Positions 17,310 through 25,475 of a stretch of 64,000 nucleotides of DNA are shown here, piece after piece; the stretch's first letter is position 1; each line of letters begins with the position of its first letter. This DNA is from Reinekea sp. G2M2-21 (lineage in GTDB: Bacteria > Pseudomonadota > Gammaproteobacteria > Pseudomonadales > Natronospirillaceae). The stretch covers positions 310,001 to 374,000 of the forward strand of contig NZ_JADPQG010000004.1 of assembly GCF_015687175.1 (NCBI RefSeq). The letters run 5' to 3'. A program made the position numbers and the translations under genes. A model generated the notes under the pieces. The model was not told where the DNA came from. It did not search any database and saw nothing but the letters and a program-made list of their open reading frames with translations.

Positions 17310-17753
17310 TTAATTGGCGTTTTCGGTCGCCGTCTGCTTGTTTTGCATGAACAATGCGTCGAAATTGACCGGAGCCAACATCAATGCAGGGAAGCTACCC
17401 TTGATCACGGCATTGTCTATTGTCTCACGGGCGTAAGGAAAAAGAATGTTCGGGCAATACGCGCCGAGCATCTGATCACGGGTTTCTGTAGGGAATCCAG
17501 ATACTGTGAATATGCCGCCTTGCTGAACTTCGCATAAAAATGCGGTTTGATCTTCAATTTTGGCAGAAACAGTCAAGGTTAACACGACTTCGAAGGCATC
17601 GTTGTCCAGTGCACGGGTTGCCGTATTCAGATCCAATTTGATCTGTGGTTTCCATTCTTTTCGGAAAATGTCAGGTGCATTCGGGCTTTCAAAAGAAACA
17701 TCTTTGGTGTAAATCCGCTGAATACCAAATTGCGGCTGTTGTTGTTCTGTCAT
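17310..17753 (-). CDS. secB: Protein-export chaperone SecB
   Basis: 147 residues, the usual length. Conserved Phe-x-x-Gln-Arg-Ile-Tyr-x-Lys-Asp-x-Ser-Phe-Glu-Ser-Pro-Asn-Ala-Pro at the N-terminus, the Gln-Gly-Gly-Ile-Phe block and Cys-Pro-x-x-Leu-Phe-Pro-Tyr-Ala-Arg. Role: tetrameric chaperone that keeps preproteins unfolded and hands them to SecA. GGAG stands six bases before the ATG. It follows grxC, as in E. coli, but across a 120-base gap full of hairpins. Confidence 0.96.
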   Translation of the reverse strand: MTEQQQPQFGIQRIYTKDVSFESPNAPDIFRKEWKPQIKLDLNTATRALDNDAFEVVLTLTVSAKIEDQTAFLCEVQQGGIFTVSGFPTETRDQMLGAYCPNILFPYARETIDNAVIKGSFPALMLAPVNFDALFMQNKQTATENAN

Positions 17754-17781
17754 GGTGGCTCCATTCTCTTATTTGTTGTCT

Positions 17782-17862
17782 GAGTCAGTTTAAGCTCACT
17801 GACTCTTTCGTGTATGGGTAATACACATTGGAGGGCTAAATAGCCCTGATCACAGGGATCAG
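17782..17862. other. Three short hairpins between grxC and secB
   Basis: GAGTCAGT (17782-17789) pairs perfectly with ACTGACTC (17798-17805). AGGGCT and AGCCCT form a second stem (17832-17847). CTGATC and GATCAG form a third, overlapping one (17846-17862). No T-run follows on the minus strand, so none is a standard terminator of grxC. They could be mRNA processing or stability elements, or a weak terminator. Confidence 0.45.
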
Positions 17863-17873
17863 TTACAAATAAA

Positions 17874-18131
17874 TCAACTTAGTAACTTATCCAGTTTCCT
17901 CGCCCGTTCGAGTGAAAACAGATCGTCGCATCCACCGACATGAAAGTCATTGATCCAAATCTGAGGGACAGTGTGACGACCGCTCTCCTGCATCATTTTA
18001 GAGCGCAGTGAGCTGTTTCCATCGACCAGTATTTCTTCATATTCGACGCCTTTAGAATCCAGCAGTCGCTTCGCCTGAATGCAAAAAGGGCACCAGGCGG
18101 AAGAATACATTTTTACATTCGGTTTCATCAT
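17874..18131 (-). CDS. grxC: Glutaredoxin 3
   Basis: 85 residues from tandem ATGs at 18131/18128. The longer open frame overlaps yibN and has no conserved sequence. The dithiol active site Trp-Cys-Pro-Phe-Cys lies at about residues 13-17 (Phe replaces the usual Tyr), followed by the glutathione-binding Thr-Val-Pro-Gln-Ile and Gly-Gly-Cys-Asp-Asp. Role: glutathione-dependent disulfide reduction in the cytoplasm. It starts 4 bases after the yibN stop, in the conserved yibN-grxC-secB order. Confidence 0.93.
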   Translation of the reverse strand: MMKPNVKMYSSAWCPFCIQAKRLLDSKGVEYEEILVDGNSSLRSKMMQESGRHTVPQIWINDFHVGGCDDLFSLERARKLDKLLS

Positions 18132-18135
18132 GCAA

Positions 18136-18555
18136 TCAGTTCTTGACCAGAGGCAAGTTGCTGCTTTGCCATTCCAGTATGCCGCCACGCAATTTATTTA
18201 GTTTTGTAAAGCCAGCTTTAGCTAGCAAACTACCTGAGGCGCCAGCGGTGGTGCCTGTCTTACAGATGAGAATAATCGGTGTTTCTTTGAAGGCGTCCAG
18301 CTCGCTCATGCGTTTTGGCAGATCACGAGCAGGGATGTTGATGGCAGCTGGCAAGTGCCCGGCCCGAAACTCATCTTTGGCCCGAATATCGATGACTTTG
18401 GCATTTTCTTTGTTGATTAATTGCGTAACCTTCGCCGGGGAAATCGCTGCGCCACCGCGAGAACCTTCAACCTTAATCAATAAAATCAATAATACAGCCC
18501 AGACGGAGCTGAGGATCCAGTGATTAATCACAAACTCTAATAATTGCTCTAACAT
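18136..18555 (-). CDS. yibN: Membrane-anchored rhodanese, YibN family
   Basis: 139 residues from the ATG at 18555 (E. coli YibN has 143; the upstream in-frame extension is unconserved). One N-terminal membrane segment at about 11-28 is followed by a cytoplasmic rhodanese domain (about 40-139). It has the Asp-Ile-Arg-x-x-x-Glu-Phe-x-x-Gly-His block and an active-site loop with Cys in Ile-Cys-Lys-Thr-Gly-Thr-Thr-Ala-Gly. It heads the yibN-grxC-secB set. The physiological role of YibN is not well defined; a link to membrane protein insertion or sulfur transfer has been suggested. Confidence 0.9.
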   Translation of the reverse strand: MLEQLLEFVINHWILSSVWAVLLILLIKVEGSRGGAAISPAKVTQLINKENAKVIDIRAKDEFRAGHLPAAINIPARDLPKRMSELDAFKETPIILICKTGTTAGASGSLLAKAGFTKLNKLRGGILEWQSSNLPLVKN

Positions 18556-18812
18556 CGATCGATCTCTAGTGGTCGGATGAAAATGAAGCGGCAGTATACA
18601 CAACATCCCTGACCTGTTGAATCGGTACGCCAGTTTGCTGCCACAGTTTTTACAGGAGCGAGTTAACACCGGGCTTCAAGAGTGGTCGACGCTGCCGGTG
18701 GTCTGTCTTAAGTGGTGTGTTGTGAAATCAATTTTTTCGTAGAAAACAGGCTAATGTTGGCTTAATCGGTAAATTCGACTCGAAAAATCTAGCCAAATCC
18801 GTACACTAGGTT

Positions 18813-18827
18813 TGTAATTTTCCTACA
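18813..18827. promoter_or_regulatory. HexR-type palindrome upstream of gpmI
   Basis: TGTAATTTTCCTACA has TGTA/TACA arms and the 15-base length of the HexR operator described in gammaproteobacteria (TGTAATTAAATTACA type). It ends 20 bases before the gpmI ATG. A 13-of-15 copy lies upstream of glgP at 60952. HexR is a sugar-phosphate-responsive regulator of central carbon genes, often including gpmI (known family behaviour). The assignment here rests on sequence similarity only. Confidence 0.5.
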
Positions 18828-18847
18828 TTTTTACGAGAGGCATGAAC

Positions 18848-20395
18848 ATGGCTAAGGGTAAGTCCGCAATTTTGCTCATTCTTGATGGTTTTGGTTACAG
18901 CGAAACCTCGCAATCTAACGCCATCGAAAAAGCGGATGCCCCGGTATGGCATCGCTTATGGAACAATTATCCGCATACGCTGATCAAAACGTCTGGTATG
19001 GCTGTCGGGCTGCCTGAAGGGCAGATGGGTAACTCTGAGGTTGGTCATATGAACCTTGGCGCCGGTCGTACCGTCTACCAGTCATTAACCCGGGTGACCA
19101 AAGCGATCGCTGACGGTGATTTTTTTGAGAACGAAAAGCTGACCTCAGTTGTCGACAAGGCAGTCAGTAGCAATAACGCCGTTCATATTTTGGGCTTACT
19201 CAGCCCCGGTGGCGTGCACTCACACGATGATCACTTGCACGCTATGGTTGACCTGGCGGTAAAACGAGGCGCTGACAAAGTATACGTGCATGCCTTTCTG
19301 GATGGACGCGATACCCCACCTCGAAGCGCGTTGGAATCCATTGAGAAGCTGGAAAGTAAGCTGGAAAAGCTTGGCATAGGTGGCATCGTATCACTGGTAG
19401 GTCGTTACTATGCCATGGATCGGGATAACCGATGGGAGCGAGTACAGGTTGCCTATGACCTGTTGACCAAGGGGACAGCAGATATCGTCGCCAGTACGCC
19501 GATGGATGCGTTGCACGCCGCTTATGAACAAGACAAAGACGATGAGTTCTGCCCTGCGTCGTCCGTAAGGGCTGAAAGCACGCAGCCGGTGACCATTCAG
19601 GATGGTGATGCCGTTGTGTTTATGAACTTCCGTCCGGACCGTGCACGCGAACTTACTCGCGCGTTTGTTGACCCTGCTCTCGATTCGGAGCTAGATCGGA
19701 CCGTACGCCCCGAATTGGCTGGCTTTGTCTCTTTAACTGAATACGCAGCAGACATTCCTTGTGATGTGGCGTATCCACCGGAAAACCTGACTAACACCTT
19801 GGGTGAAGTCATTGAAGCACGTGGCGGTAAGCAGCTGCGAATTGCGGAAACAGAAAAGTACGCTCACGTAACGTTCTTCTTCAGTGGTGGTCAGGAAGCT
19901 GAATTCAAAGGTGAGGATCGAATTCTGGTGCCTTCACCGAAAGTAGCAACTTACGATCTGCAGCCTGAAATGAGTGCGCCGGAAGTGACTGAAAAGTTGG
20001 TTAAGGCGATTAAATCTGCCGAGTATGACCTGATTGTCTGTAATTACGCTAATGGTGACATGGTTGGTCACACCGGTAAATTTGACGCTGCCGTGAAAGC
20101 CGTTGAAGCGCTCGACGTTGCGTTAGGTAAGGTCACCGAAGCAGCCTTAGAAATGGATGCGCATGTGTTGATTACCGCGGACCATGGTAACGTCGAGCTG
20201 ATGGTCGATCCTGAAACGGGTGGTGCGGTTACCAGCCACACAACGTTCCCTGTTCCATTGGTCTACGTTGCTAACAACAATGCTGATGTAAAACTCAACG
20301 AAGGCGCTTTAGCGGATATCGCACCGACATTGTTGAGCTTCCTAGATATTGAAGTGCCGAAGGAAATGACGGGTAAGTCTTTAATCGCTGAATAA
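18848..20395 (+). CDS. gpmI: 2,3-bisphosphoglycerate-independent phosphoglycerate mutase
   Basis: 515 residues. The ATG at 18848 is preferred because GAGAGG lies seven bases upstream; the ATG at 18842 is too close to it. Metal and catalytic residues are visible: Leu-Asp-Gly-Phe-Gly near the N-terminus, the phosphoserine nucleophile in Gln-Met-Gly-Asn-Ser-Glu-Val-Gly-His, Asp-Gly-Arg-Asp-Thr-Pro-Pro, and Thr-Ala-Asp-His-Gly-Asn near the C-terminus. Reaction: 3-phosphoglycerate to 2-phosphoglycerate, Mn-dependent. It is divergent from yibN and followed by its own terminator. Confidence 0.97.
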   Translation: MAKGKSAILLILDGFGYSETSQSNAIEKADAPVWHRLWNNYPHTLIKTSGMAVGLPEGQMGNSEVGHMNLGAGRTVYQSLTRVTKAIADGDFFENEKLTSVVDKAVSSNNAVHILGLLSPGGVHSHDDHLHAMVDLAVKRGADKVYVHAFLDGRDTPPRSALESIEKLESKLEKLGIGGIVSLVGRYYAMDRDNRWERVQVAYDLLTKGTADIVASTPMDALHAAYEQDKDDEFCPASSVRAESTQPVTIQDGDAVVFMNFRPDRARELTRAFVDPALDSELDRTVRPELAGFVSLTEYAADIPCDVAYPPENLTNTLGEVIEARGGKQLRIAETEKYAHVTFFFSGGQEAEFKGEDRILVPSPKVATYDLQPEMSAPEVTEKLVKAIKSAEYDLIVCNYANGDMVGHTGKFDAAVKAVEALDVALGKVTEAALEMDAHVLITADHGNVELMVDPETGGAVTSHTTFPVPLVYVANNNADVKLNEGALADIAPTLLSFLDIEVPKEMTGKSLIAE

Positions 20396-20432
20396 ACCTA
20401 ACCAATTAGCTTCTCACAATAGGGGGAAGCGC

Positions 20433-20463
20433 AAAAACCGTCTTTTTTTGGGACGGTTTTTTT
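20433..20463 (+). terminator. Rho-independent terminator of gpmI
   Basis: AACCGTC (20436-20442) pairs with GACGGTT (20452-20458); the A-tract before and the T-run to 20463 extend the stem and give the U-tail. The loop is itself T-rich. Confidence 0.9.
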
Positions 20464-20541
20464 ATGGACATCGATTTATCTTCTGACTCAGTGTGCCGGA
20501 CTGGCTTTCGAGCACTGTTTTAGTGCGTTTCTTGTAAAGAA

Positions 20542-20892
20542 TCATGAATGCTGCACAACTTGGCCGCGGTAAATCTTCCGCGGTTTCTGATGAGGGTCGG
20601 ATTCCGTTGGCTCTATTGGTTTTGGGATATTGCGGACTTGGCCACGATACACCAATTGTGAATGCTTTTCGTTTTGTTCCGATTCGTGCTGCGCATCGAG
20701 TACTGGGCTGTCCGCCAGTTGGCATATTTCCTTAATCAGGGCCTTCATCACCGCATCATTCGTGCGTTGGTAAATAATCGCTAACTCACTGAACAGTTCG
20801 GGATTTGCCATTTTGATGCTGGGTTTATCGTCACTCTCCGCACGGCGACGGATTTCTTTAGCGAGATCAATCATCGCTTTGGTGAAGTTCAT
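20542..20892 (-). CDS. Hypothetical protein with two YRGQV motifs
   Basis: 116 residues. AGAGGATAGCC precedes the ATG, a good ribosome-binding site, which supports a real gene. The first half (1 to about 60) is predicted helical and charged. The second half is polar and holds the pentapeptide Tyr-Arg-Gly-Gln-Val twice, at about residues 82-86 and 108-112. No signal peptide, membrane segment or known domain is recognised. It stands alone between the gpmI terminator and a divergent Nudix gene. The repeated motif looks like a short docking or sorting peptide, but that is a guess. Confidence 0.65.
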   Translation of the reverse strand: MNFTKAMIDLAKEIRRRAESDDKPSIKMANPELFSELAIIYQRTNDAVMKALIKEICQLADSPVLDAQHESEQNEKHSQLVYRGQVRNIPKPIEPTESDPHQKPRKIYRGQVVQHS

Positions 20893-21001
20893 ACGGCTAT
20901 CCTCTTGTGGATGGTGTTGTGTAATTTTGCAACATTAATGCCAGCGTTCAGCAGAAGTGATATGGTTCAGCATTTTTTGAGTACTTACAGAGGTCTCATC
21001 C

Positions 21002-21478
21002 ATGATTACTCTACACAGCCAGGCCGTCAGCTGTGTCCTCCTGCGACAACGTGCAACCACGACGGAAGCCTTATTGTTGAAACGTTCACCAGAGGACGGC
21101 GGTTTCTGGAGCTATGTATCCGGAGGGGTCGAGTTGGGAGAAACCGGACCTGAGGCTGCTTTGCGAGAAATCTTTGAGGAAACCGGATTGTCGCCAGTCG
21201 AACTGTATAGTGCTGATTTTATCGAGCAGTATTACCAAGCATCGAAAAACCGCATCATGCTATTACCGCTCTTTGTCGCTTTTGTGGAGACAAGCGACCT
21301 TATCGTTCTTAACCATGAGCATACTGAGTATCGCTGGTGTGGTTTGGAAGTGGCCTTGTCATTGTTGCGTTTTGATGGGCAAATCAAGGCGTTCACGCAT
21401 GTTTGGCATCAGTTTGTAAAGAAACCGCCACTGGATTTATTGGCCATTCCAATCCCAACGATGGGGCGGCACAATTGA
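21002..21478 (+). CDS. Nudix hydrolase, NudB-like
   Basis: 158 residues. The Nudix box fits Gx5Ex7REUxEExGU exactly (Gly-Gly-Val-Glu-Leu-Gly-Glu to Arg-Glu-Ile-Phe-Glu-Glu-Thr-Gly-Leu, about 40-62). A Phe-Trp-x-x-Val-x-Gly-Gly strand precedes it and a His-x-Glu-Tyr-Arg-Trp block follows at about 108-113. These resemble dihydroneopterin triphosphate pyrophosphatase, but the substrate is not proven. The TGA overlaps the proposed TTG start of envC. Confidence 0.82.
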   Translation: MITLHSQAVSCVLLRQRATTTEALLLKRSPEDGGFWSYVSGGVELGETGPEAALREIFEETGLSPVELYSADFIEQYYQASKNRIMLLPLFVAFVETSDLIVLNHEHTEYRWCGLEVALSLLRFDGQIKAFTHVWHQFVKKPPLDLLAIPIPTMGRHN

Positions 21479-22647
21479 GTTTCATAACATTACTTCGGTT
21501 ACCTTTTTCTGTGAAATGGACGTTATTGGCGCTCATGCTGTCGCTGCTATCTGTGTTGTGTCAAGCGGATGATCTGGATGCCAGTCAGACAGAGTTGGAA
21601 CGCGTAAACAAAGCGTTGACGGCATTGCAGGCGGAATTAAAAAGGAATGAAAAAGAAACCAATACTCAGCGTGCTGCACTTGAAACGACGGAAACGCAAC
21701 TGAGTCAAACCCAGCGAGATCTCACTCGGTTGGCAAAAAATATTTCCGACCATCAGACTCAGCTTGCCGCCTTAGATGAACAGGAAGTACGATTAAAGGG
21801 CTTATTGGCTGAAAAAGCCGATGATATTAAGTTCATTTTACGCCTTGCTTACAAGCAAAATAATCAACCACTCATTAAACTGCTGTTGTCAGGCGAGCGC
21901 CCGGAAGATTTGTCGAGGCATTTGTATTATTTTTCAATTTTAACCCAAAATCAGCAAACCCAAGTCGAAGCCTGGATTTCTGAGCAGGCGCAATTGAATG
22001 AAACGATAACTGAGCAAAAGCGGGTAGTGGAGGTCTTGGAGAAAGAACGGGTCGCTCTCGATGATCGACAGCAACAGCTGAATGCTCAAAAAAATAAACG
22101 TGCTCAGATTGTCGCGAACCTGCAAGCTCAGGCTCGTTCCACGCAAGCGACTATCCAGGAAAAACAGCAGGAAAAAGAAAAGCTAACGCAGCTAATTGCT
22201 GATATTACGGCCAGATTGGAAGCGATGAATCTGGATTTTCCTGAAGTGATTGATATAAGTGGCGTAAAGGGCGGACTAAATTGGCCCGTTGAAGGTAAAC
22301 TGATGAACCGGTACGGTGCTGTCATTGACGACACCGGATTGCGATGGGAAGGATGGTTGATTTCAGCAAACGATGGGCAACCAGTAAAGGCAGTGCACGG
22401 TGGCCGGATTGTGTTTGCCGATTTTTTTAAATCAAATGGTTTGTTGGTTATCATCGATCACGGTGATGGTGTTTGGACGCTTTATGGCCGGAATCAGGCT
22501 CTGTTACGCGATGTTGGCAGCTGGGTTGAAGCCGGTGATGTTATTGCGGAAGTCGGACGCTCCGGTGGTTACAGCCAAAGCGGGCTATACTTTGAAGTTC
22601 GCAAGAATGGTGAACCCCAAAATCCGGCAAGCTGGTTGAGTAGGTAA
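21475..22647 (+). CDS. envC: Murein hydrolase activator EnvC
   Basis: About 390 residues. The TTG at 21475, overlapping the Nudix stop, has GGGGCGG just upstream; GTG at 21511 is an alternative giving a shorter signal peptide. A signal peptide leads into a long coiled coil (about 40-260, Gln/Lys/Glu heptads) and a C-terminal LytM/M23 domain (about 270-390). The M23 zinc ligands are missing (Arg-Tyr-Gly where His is expected, no H-x-H), as in E. coli EnvC, which is a non-enzymatic activator of AmiA/AmiB at the septum. A matching AmiB is encoded at 35684. Order gpmI-envC-(ctpA)-yibQ is conserved. Confidence 0.93.
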   Translation: MSFITLLRLPFSVKWTLLALMLSLLSVLCQADDLDASQTELERVNKALTALQAELKRNEKETNTQRAALETTETQLSQTQRDLTRLAKNISDHQTQLAALDEQEVRLKGLLAEKADDIKFILRLAYKQNNQPLIKLLLSGERPEDLSRHLYYFSILTQNQQTQVEAWISEQAQLNETITEQKRVVEVLEKERVALDDRQQQLNAQKNKRAQIVANLQAQARSTQATIQEKQQEKEKLTQLIADITARLEAMNLDFPEVIDISGVKGGLNWPVEGKLMNRYGAVIDDTGLRWEGWLISANDGQPVKAVHGGRIVFADFFKSNGLLVIIDHGDGVWTLYGRNQALLRDVGSWVEAGDVIAEVGRSGGYSQSGLYFEVRKNGEPQNPASWLSR

Positions 22648-22685
22648 TGACTTTGAATGAAAAACAAGATGTTAAAGGAACACTT

Positions 22686-23981
22686 ATGAGATTAATTCGA
22701 AACCCCCTGTTAACGGCGACGACCGCCTTGGTAATTGGTATTGCCGTTGGGATGACCTCGGGTGTTCAAGCGGATAATGAAACCCAGTTACCGATAGACG
22801 AAGTTCGTTTGATGTCGCAGGTTCTGGAACGAATCAAACAGTCTTATGTTGAGGAAGTCACAGATCAGGAGTTGATCGAAGCTGCCATTGAAGGAATGCT
22901 TGCGGGTCTGGACCCTCATTCGGACTATTTGACACCGGACGATTTTAAAGACTTGCGCGAAAGTACCAGCGGTGAATTTGGCGGCCTGGGTATTGAAATT
23001 ACCATGGACAGCACTGGTTTTGTGCGAGTCGTTGCGCCGATTGATGACACACCTGCTTTCCGTTCTGGAATGCAAAGCGGCGACCTGATCACGCAGATAG
23101 ACGACACGCCGGTCAAAGGCATGAACATTAACGATGCGGTCGGCATGATGCGCGGGAAACCCGGAACATCACTGACATTAACTGTGTTGCGTGATGGCGA
23201 GAATGGGCCGATTAAAGTAGACATTACCCGGGACATTATCAAAGTCACCAGTGTAAGGCACCGTATGTTGGAGCCAGGATTCGGTTACATACGGATCTCT
23301 CAGTTTCAGGAACGAACCGGTCGAGATTTTGAAGAAGCATTAAATGCTCTGCATGCCGAAGCTGAAAATGACTTACAAGGTGTGGTTCTGGACCTGCGCA
23401 ATAACCCGGGCGGCGTATTACAAGCCTCTGTCGATGTGGTTGATGCCCTGATCAGTGAAGGCTTGATTGTATATACCGAGGGACGACTGTCCAATTCCGA
23501 TAGCCGTTTCGTAGCCCGGAAAAAGGACCCGAGCAAAGGGGTGAAACTGGTGGTATTGATTAACGGCGGTTCGGCTTCGGCTTCTGAGATTGTTGCCGGT
23601 GCCATTCAGGATCATCGCCGTGGTTTGATTATGGGTACCCGTTCTTTTGGAAAAGGGTCAGTGCAGACAATATTGCCACTGGACCAGGATCATGCCCTTA
23701 AACTGACGACAGCGCGTTATTTCACACCGAGCGGCCGGTCCATTCAGGCACAGGGTATTGTGCCAGATATCATTGTAAAGCAGGGCACCCTGACACAAAA
23801 CGAAAACGACGCATTCTATAAAGAAGCCGACCTGGCTGGCGCGTTGGATAATCCGAATGGAACGGAAGATAAGGCCGCTGAAGACGCTGAAGCAAGCAGT
23901 GCTGTGACGCCTGACGATTATCAATTGTTTGAAGCACTGACGGTTTTGAAAGGCATTGCTATTCTGAATGCGAACCGCTGA
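22686..23981 (+). CDS. ctpA: C-terminal processing peptidase, S41 family
   Basis: 431 residues from the ATG at 22686, which has AAAGGA at proper spacing; the in-frame ATG at 22647, overlapping the envC stop, would disrupt the signal peptide. Signal anchor (about 8-30), PDZ domain (about 75-155), then the S41 core with nucleophile Ser in Gly-Gly-Ser-Ala-Ser-Ala-Ser-Glu-Ile and general-base Lys in Ser-Phe-Gly-Lys-Gly-Ser-Val-Gln. Periplasmic protease, in other species tied to degradation of cell-wall hydrolases or envelope proteins. Its position between envC and yibQ suggests a shared transcript. Confidence 0.93.
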   Translation: MRLIRNPLLTATTALVIGIAVGMTSGVQADNETQLPIDEVRLMSQVLERIKQSYVEEVTDQELIEAAIEGMLAGLDPHSDYLTPDDFKDLRESTSGEFGGLGIEITMDSTGFVRVVAPIDDTPAFRSGMQSGDLITQIDDTPVKGMNINDAVGMMRGKPGTSLTLTVLRDGENGPIKVDITRDIIKVTSVRHRMLEPGFGYIRISQFQERTGRDFEEALNALHAEAENDLQGVVLDLRNNPGGVLQASVDVVDALISEGLIVYTEGRLSNSDSRFVARKKDPSKGVKLVVLINGGSASASEIVAGAIQDHRRGLIMGTRSFGKGSVQTILPLDQDHALKLTTARYFTPSGRSIQAQGIVPDIIVKQGTLTQNENDAFYKEADLAGALDNPNGTEDKAAEDAEASSAVTPDDYQLFEALTVLKGIAILNANR

Positions 23982-24759
23982 GAAGACTCTCCTTTTATGG
24001 ATAACGGTGTTGCTGTTCAGCAACACCGTTTTTGCATCTGGCCATGGAAAATTAGTTCTGATTGTCGATGATCTGGGTAATCAGTACCGAGCTGGTGTTG
24101 ACGCTATTGCGAATCCGTGGATTACTACAGTCGCAATTATGCCCGGTAGACCCTACACGCGTTTGCTCGCTGAATATGCGAACGCTCAAGGCAAGGAAGT
24201 TATCATTCACTCACCGATGTCCAATACCACGGACTTTCCCTTGGGCGAGCTTGGTTTGGATCGCACACAGGGCCGGGAGGCCATGATCGAAAATGTCCGC
24301 TTGTCGGTCGCTGATGTGCCGTATGCCGTGGGACTGTCTAACCATATGGGCAGCCGGTTGACTCAAGATACCGTGGCGATGGACTGGCTTATGCGTGAAT
24401 TGCAGCTACATCAATTATTCTTTTTTGACAGTCGCACGGTGTCAACAACACAAGCTTGGAAGGTTGCTGAAAAACGTCAGGTTCCCTGGGCTATGAGACA
24501 CTACTTTCTGGATCACTTTAAAGAGCCTGCGTTCATGCAGTCTCAATGGAATGAAGCGATTACGCGAGTTCAGAATGGGGAAAATATCACAGTTATCTGC
24601 CATCCTTATCCGGAAACGTTGGCCTTTCTGAATTCATTGAGCTTAGACGAGAATGAACGCAATACTTTGGTTCCTCTATCGTCTGTTCTAAACTATCCGG
24701 AACCGGGTAAGCGCAGTGATCGTAACATCCCGAAAGAGCCGGTGTTGCAAGGTCCGTAA
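23968..24759 (+). CDS. yibQ: Divergent polysaccharide deacetylase, YibQ family
   Basis: 263 residues. The ATG overlaps the end of ctpA by 14 bases. There is a signal peptide (to about 23), then a deacetylase-like barrel: Leu-Val-Leu-Ile-Val-Asp-Asp-Leu-Gly-Asn (Asp-Asp), the His of Ile-Ile-His-Ser-Pro-Met, Ser-Asn-His-Met-Gly-Ser, Phe-Phe-Asp-Ser-Arg-Thr, and Cys-His-Pro-Tyr-Pro near the C-terminus. Known members bind metal in a modified site; the substrate is unknown, though an envelope polysaccharide is likely. Last gene of the envC-ctpA-yibQ set. Confidence 0.88.
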   Translation: MRTAEKTLLLWITVLLFSNTVFASGHGKLVLIVDDLGNQYRAGVDAIANPWITTVAIMPGRPYTRLLAEYANAQGKEVIIHSPMSNTTDFPLGELGLDRTQGREAMIENVRLSVADVPYAVGLSNHMGSRLTQDTVAMDWLMRELQLHQLFFFDSRTVSTTQAWKVAEKRQVPWAMRHYFLDHFKEPAFMQSQWNEAITRVQNGENITVICHPYPETLAFLNSLSLDENERNTLVPLSSVLNYPEPGKRSDRNIPKEPVLQGP

Positions 24760-24854
24760 ATTGACTATCAATTAAAAAATTCATTCACGGTTCAGCTTGG
24801 CTTACTACAATGAATGCCGATACAGGCAGATTATATTAATAACAGGAGAAATTC

Positions 24855-25475
24855 ATGAAGCGATCGTTGGTCGTATTGCTGGTTGGTCTGGTGGTTTTGT
24901 CAGGCTGTGCAACATTGAATAAAGAAGAATGTCTAACCGCCGACTGGTACCAGATTGGATACGAAGACGGTGCCCGTGGATACCCTGATACTCGCATTTC
25001 ATCCCACCGGGAAGCGTGTGCAAAGCATGGTATTGCACCGGATTTCAGAGCCTATCAGGACGGGCATGAAGAAGGTGTTATCCGTTTTTGTACACCGCGC
25101 AATGGCTTCGAACAAGGTAAGAAAGGCTACAACTATTCTGGTATCTGTCCTCCTTCGCTGGAAGACGGCTTTCTGGACGGCTACGACGCAGGGCGTGAAA
25201 TATACGCAGTCACGTCAGCCATTCGCAGCTTGCAGTCGGAACAGAATGGTAATGAGTCAAAAATGGAGTCACTACAGAACCAGATTATCGAGAAAACCAA
25301 TTTGATGCTGGCCGATGAAACCACGATCGATGATCGTTACCGCTTAAATCAGGAAATTGCTCAAATGCAACAAGATTTAGGTGGCCTGGAGCAGCGCAAC
25401 AAGCAGTTGGTGGTCGAGTTGGCGGAAGCCCAAGCCCGCTTGCGTATTCTTAACGAGAAATATGCTTACTTCTAA
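24855..25475 (+). CDS. DUF2799 lipoprotein with repeated Gly-rich motifs and C-terminal coiled coil
   Basis: 206 residues. CAGGAG precedes the ATG. The lipobox Leu-Ser-Gly-Cys puts the lipid on Cys18. Residues about 25-125 contain four spaced copies of an aromatic-x-x-Gly-x-x-x-Gly type motif (for example Gly-Tyr-Glu-Asp-Gly, Ala-Tyr-Gln-Asp-Gly, Gly-Phe-Leu-Asp-Gly) plus paired Cys, as in DUF2799. Residues about 130-200 are a long amphipathic coiled coil. No function is known; an envelope structural or stress role is plausible. TatD overlaps its 3' end. Confidence 0.82.
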   Translation: MKRSLVVLLVGLVVLSGCATLNKEECLTADWYQIGYEDGARGYPDTRISSHREACAKHGIAPDFRAYQDGHEEGVIRFCTPRNGFEQGKKGYNYSGICPPSLEDGFLDGYDAGREIYAVTSAIRSLQSEQNGNESKMESLQNQIIEKTNLMLADETTIDDRYRLNQEIAQMQQDLGGLEQRNKQLVVELAEAQARLRILNEKYAYF

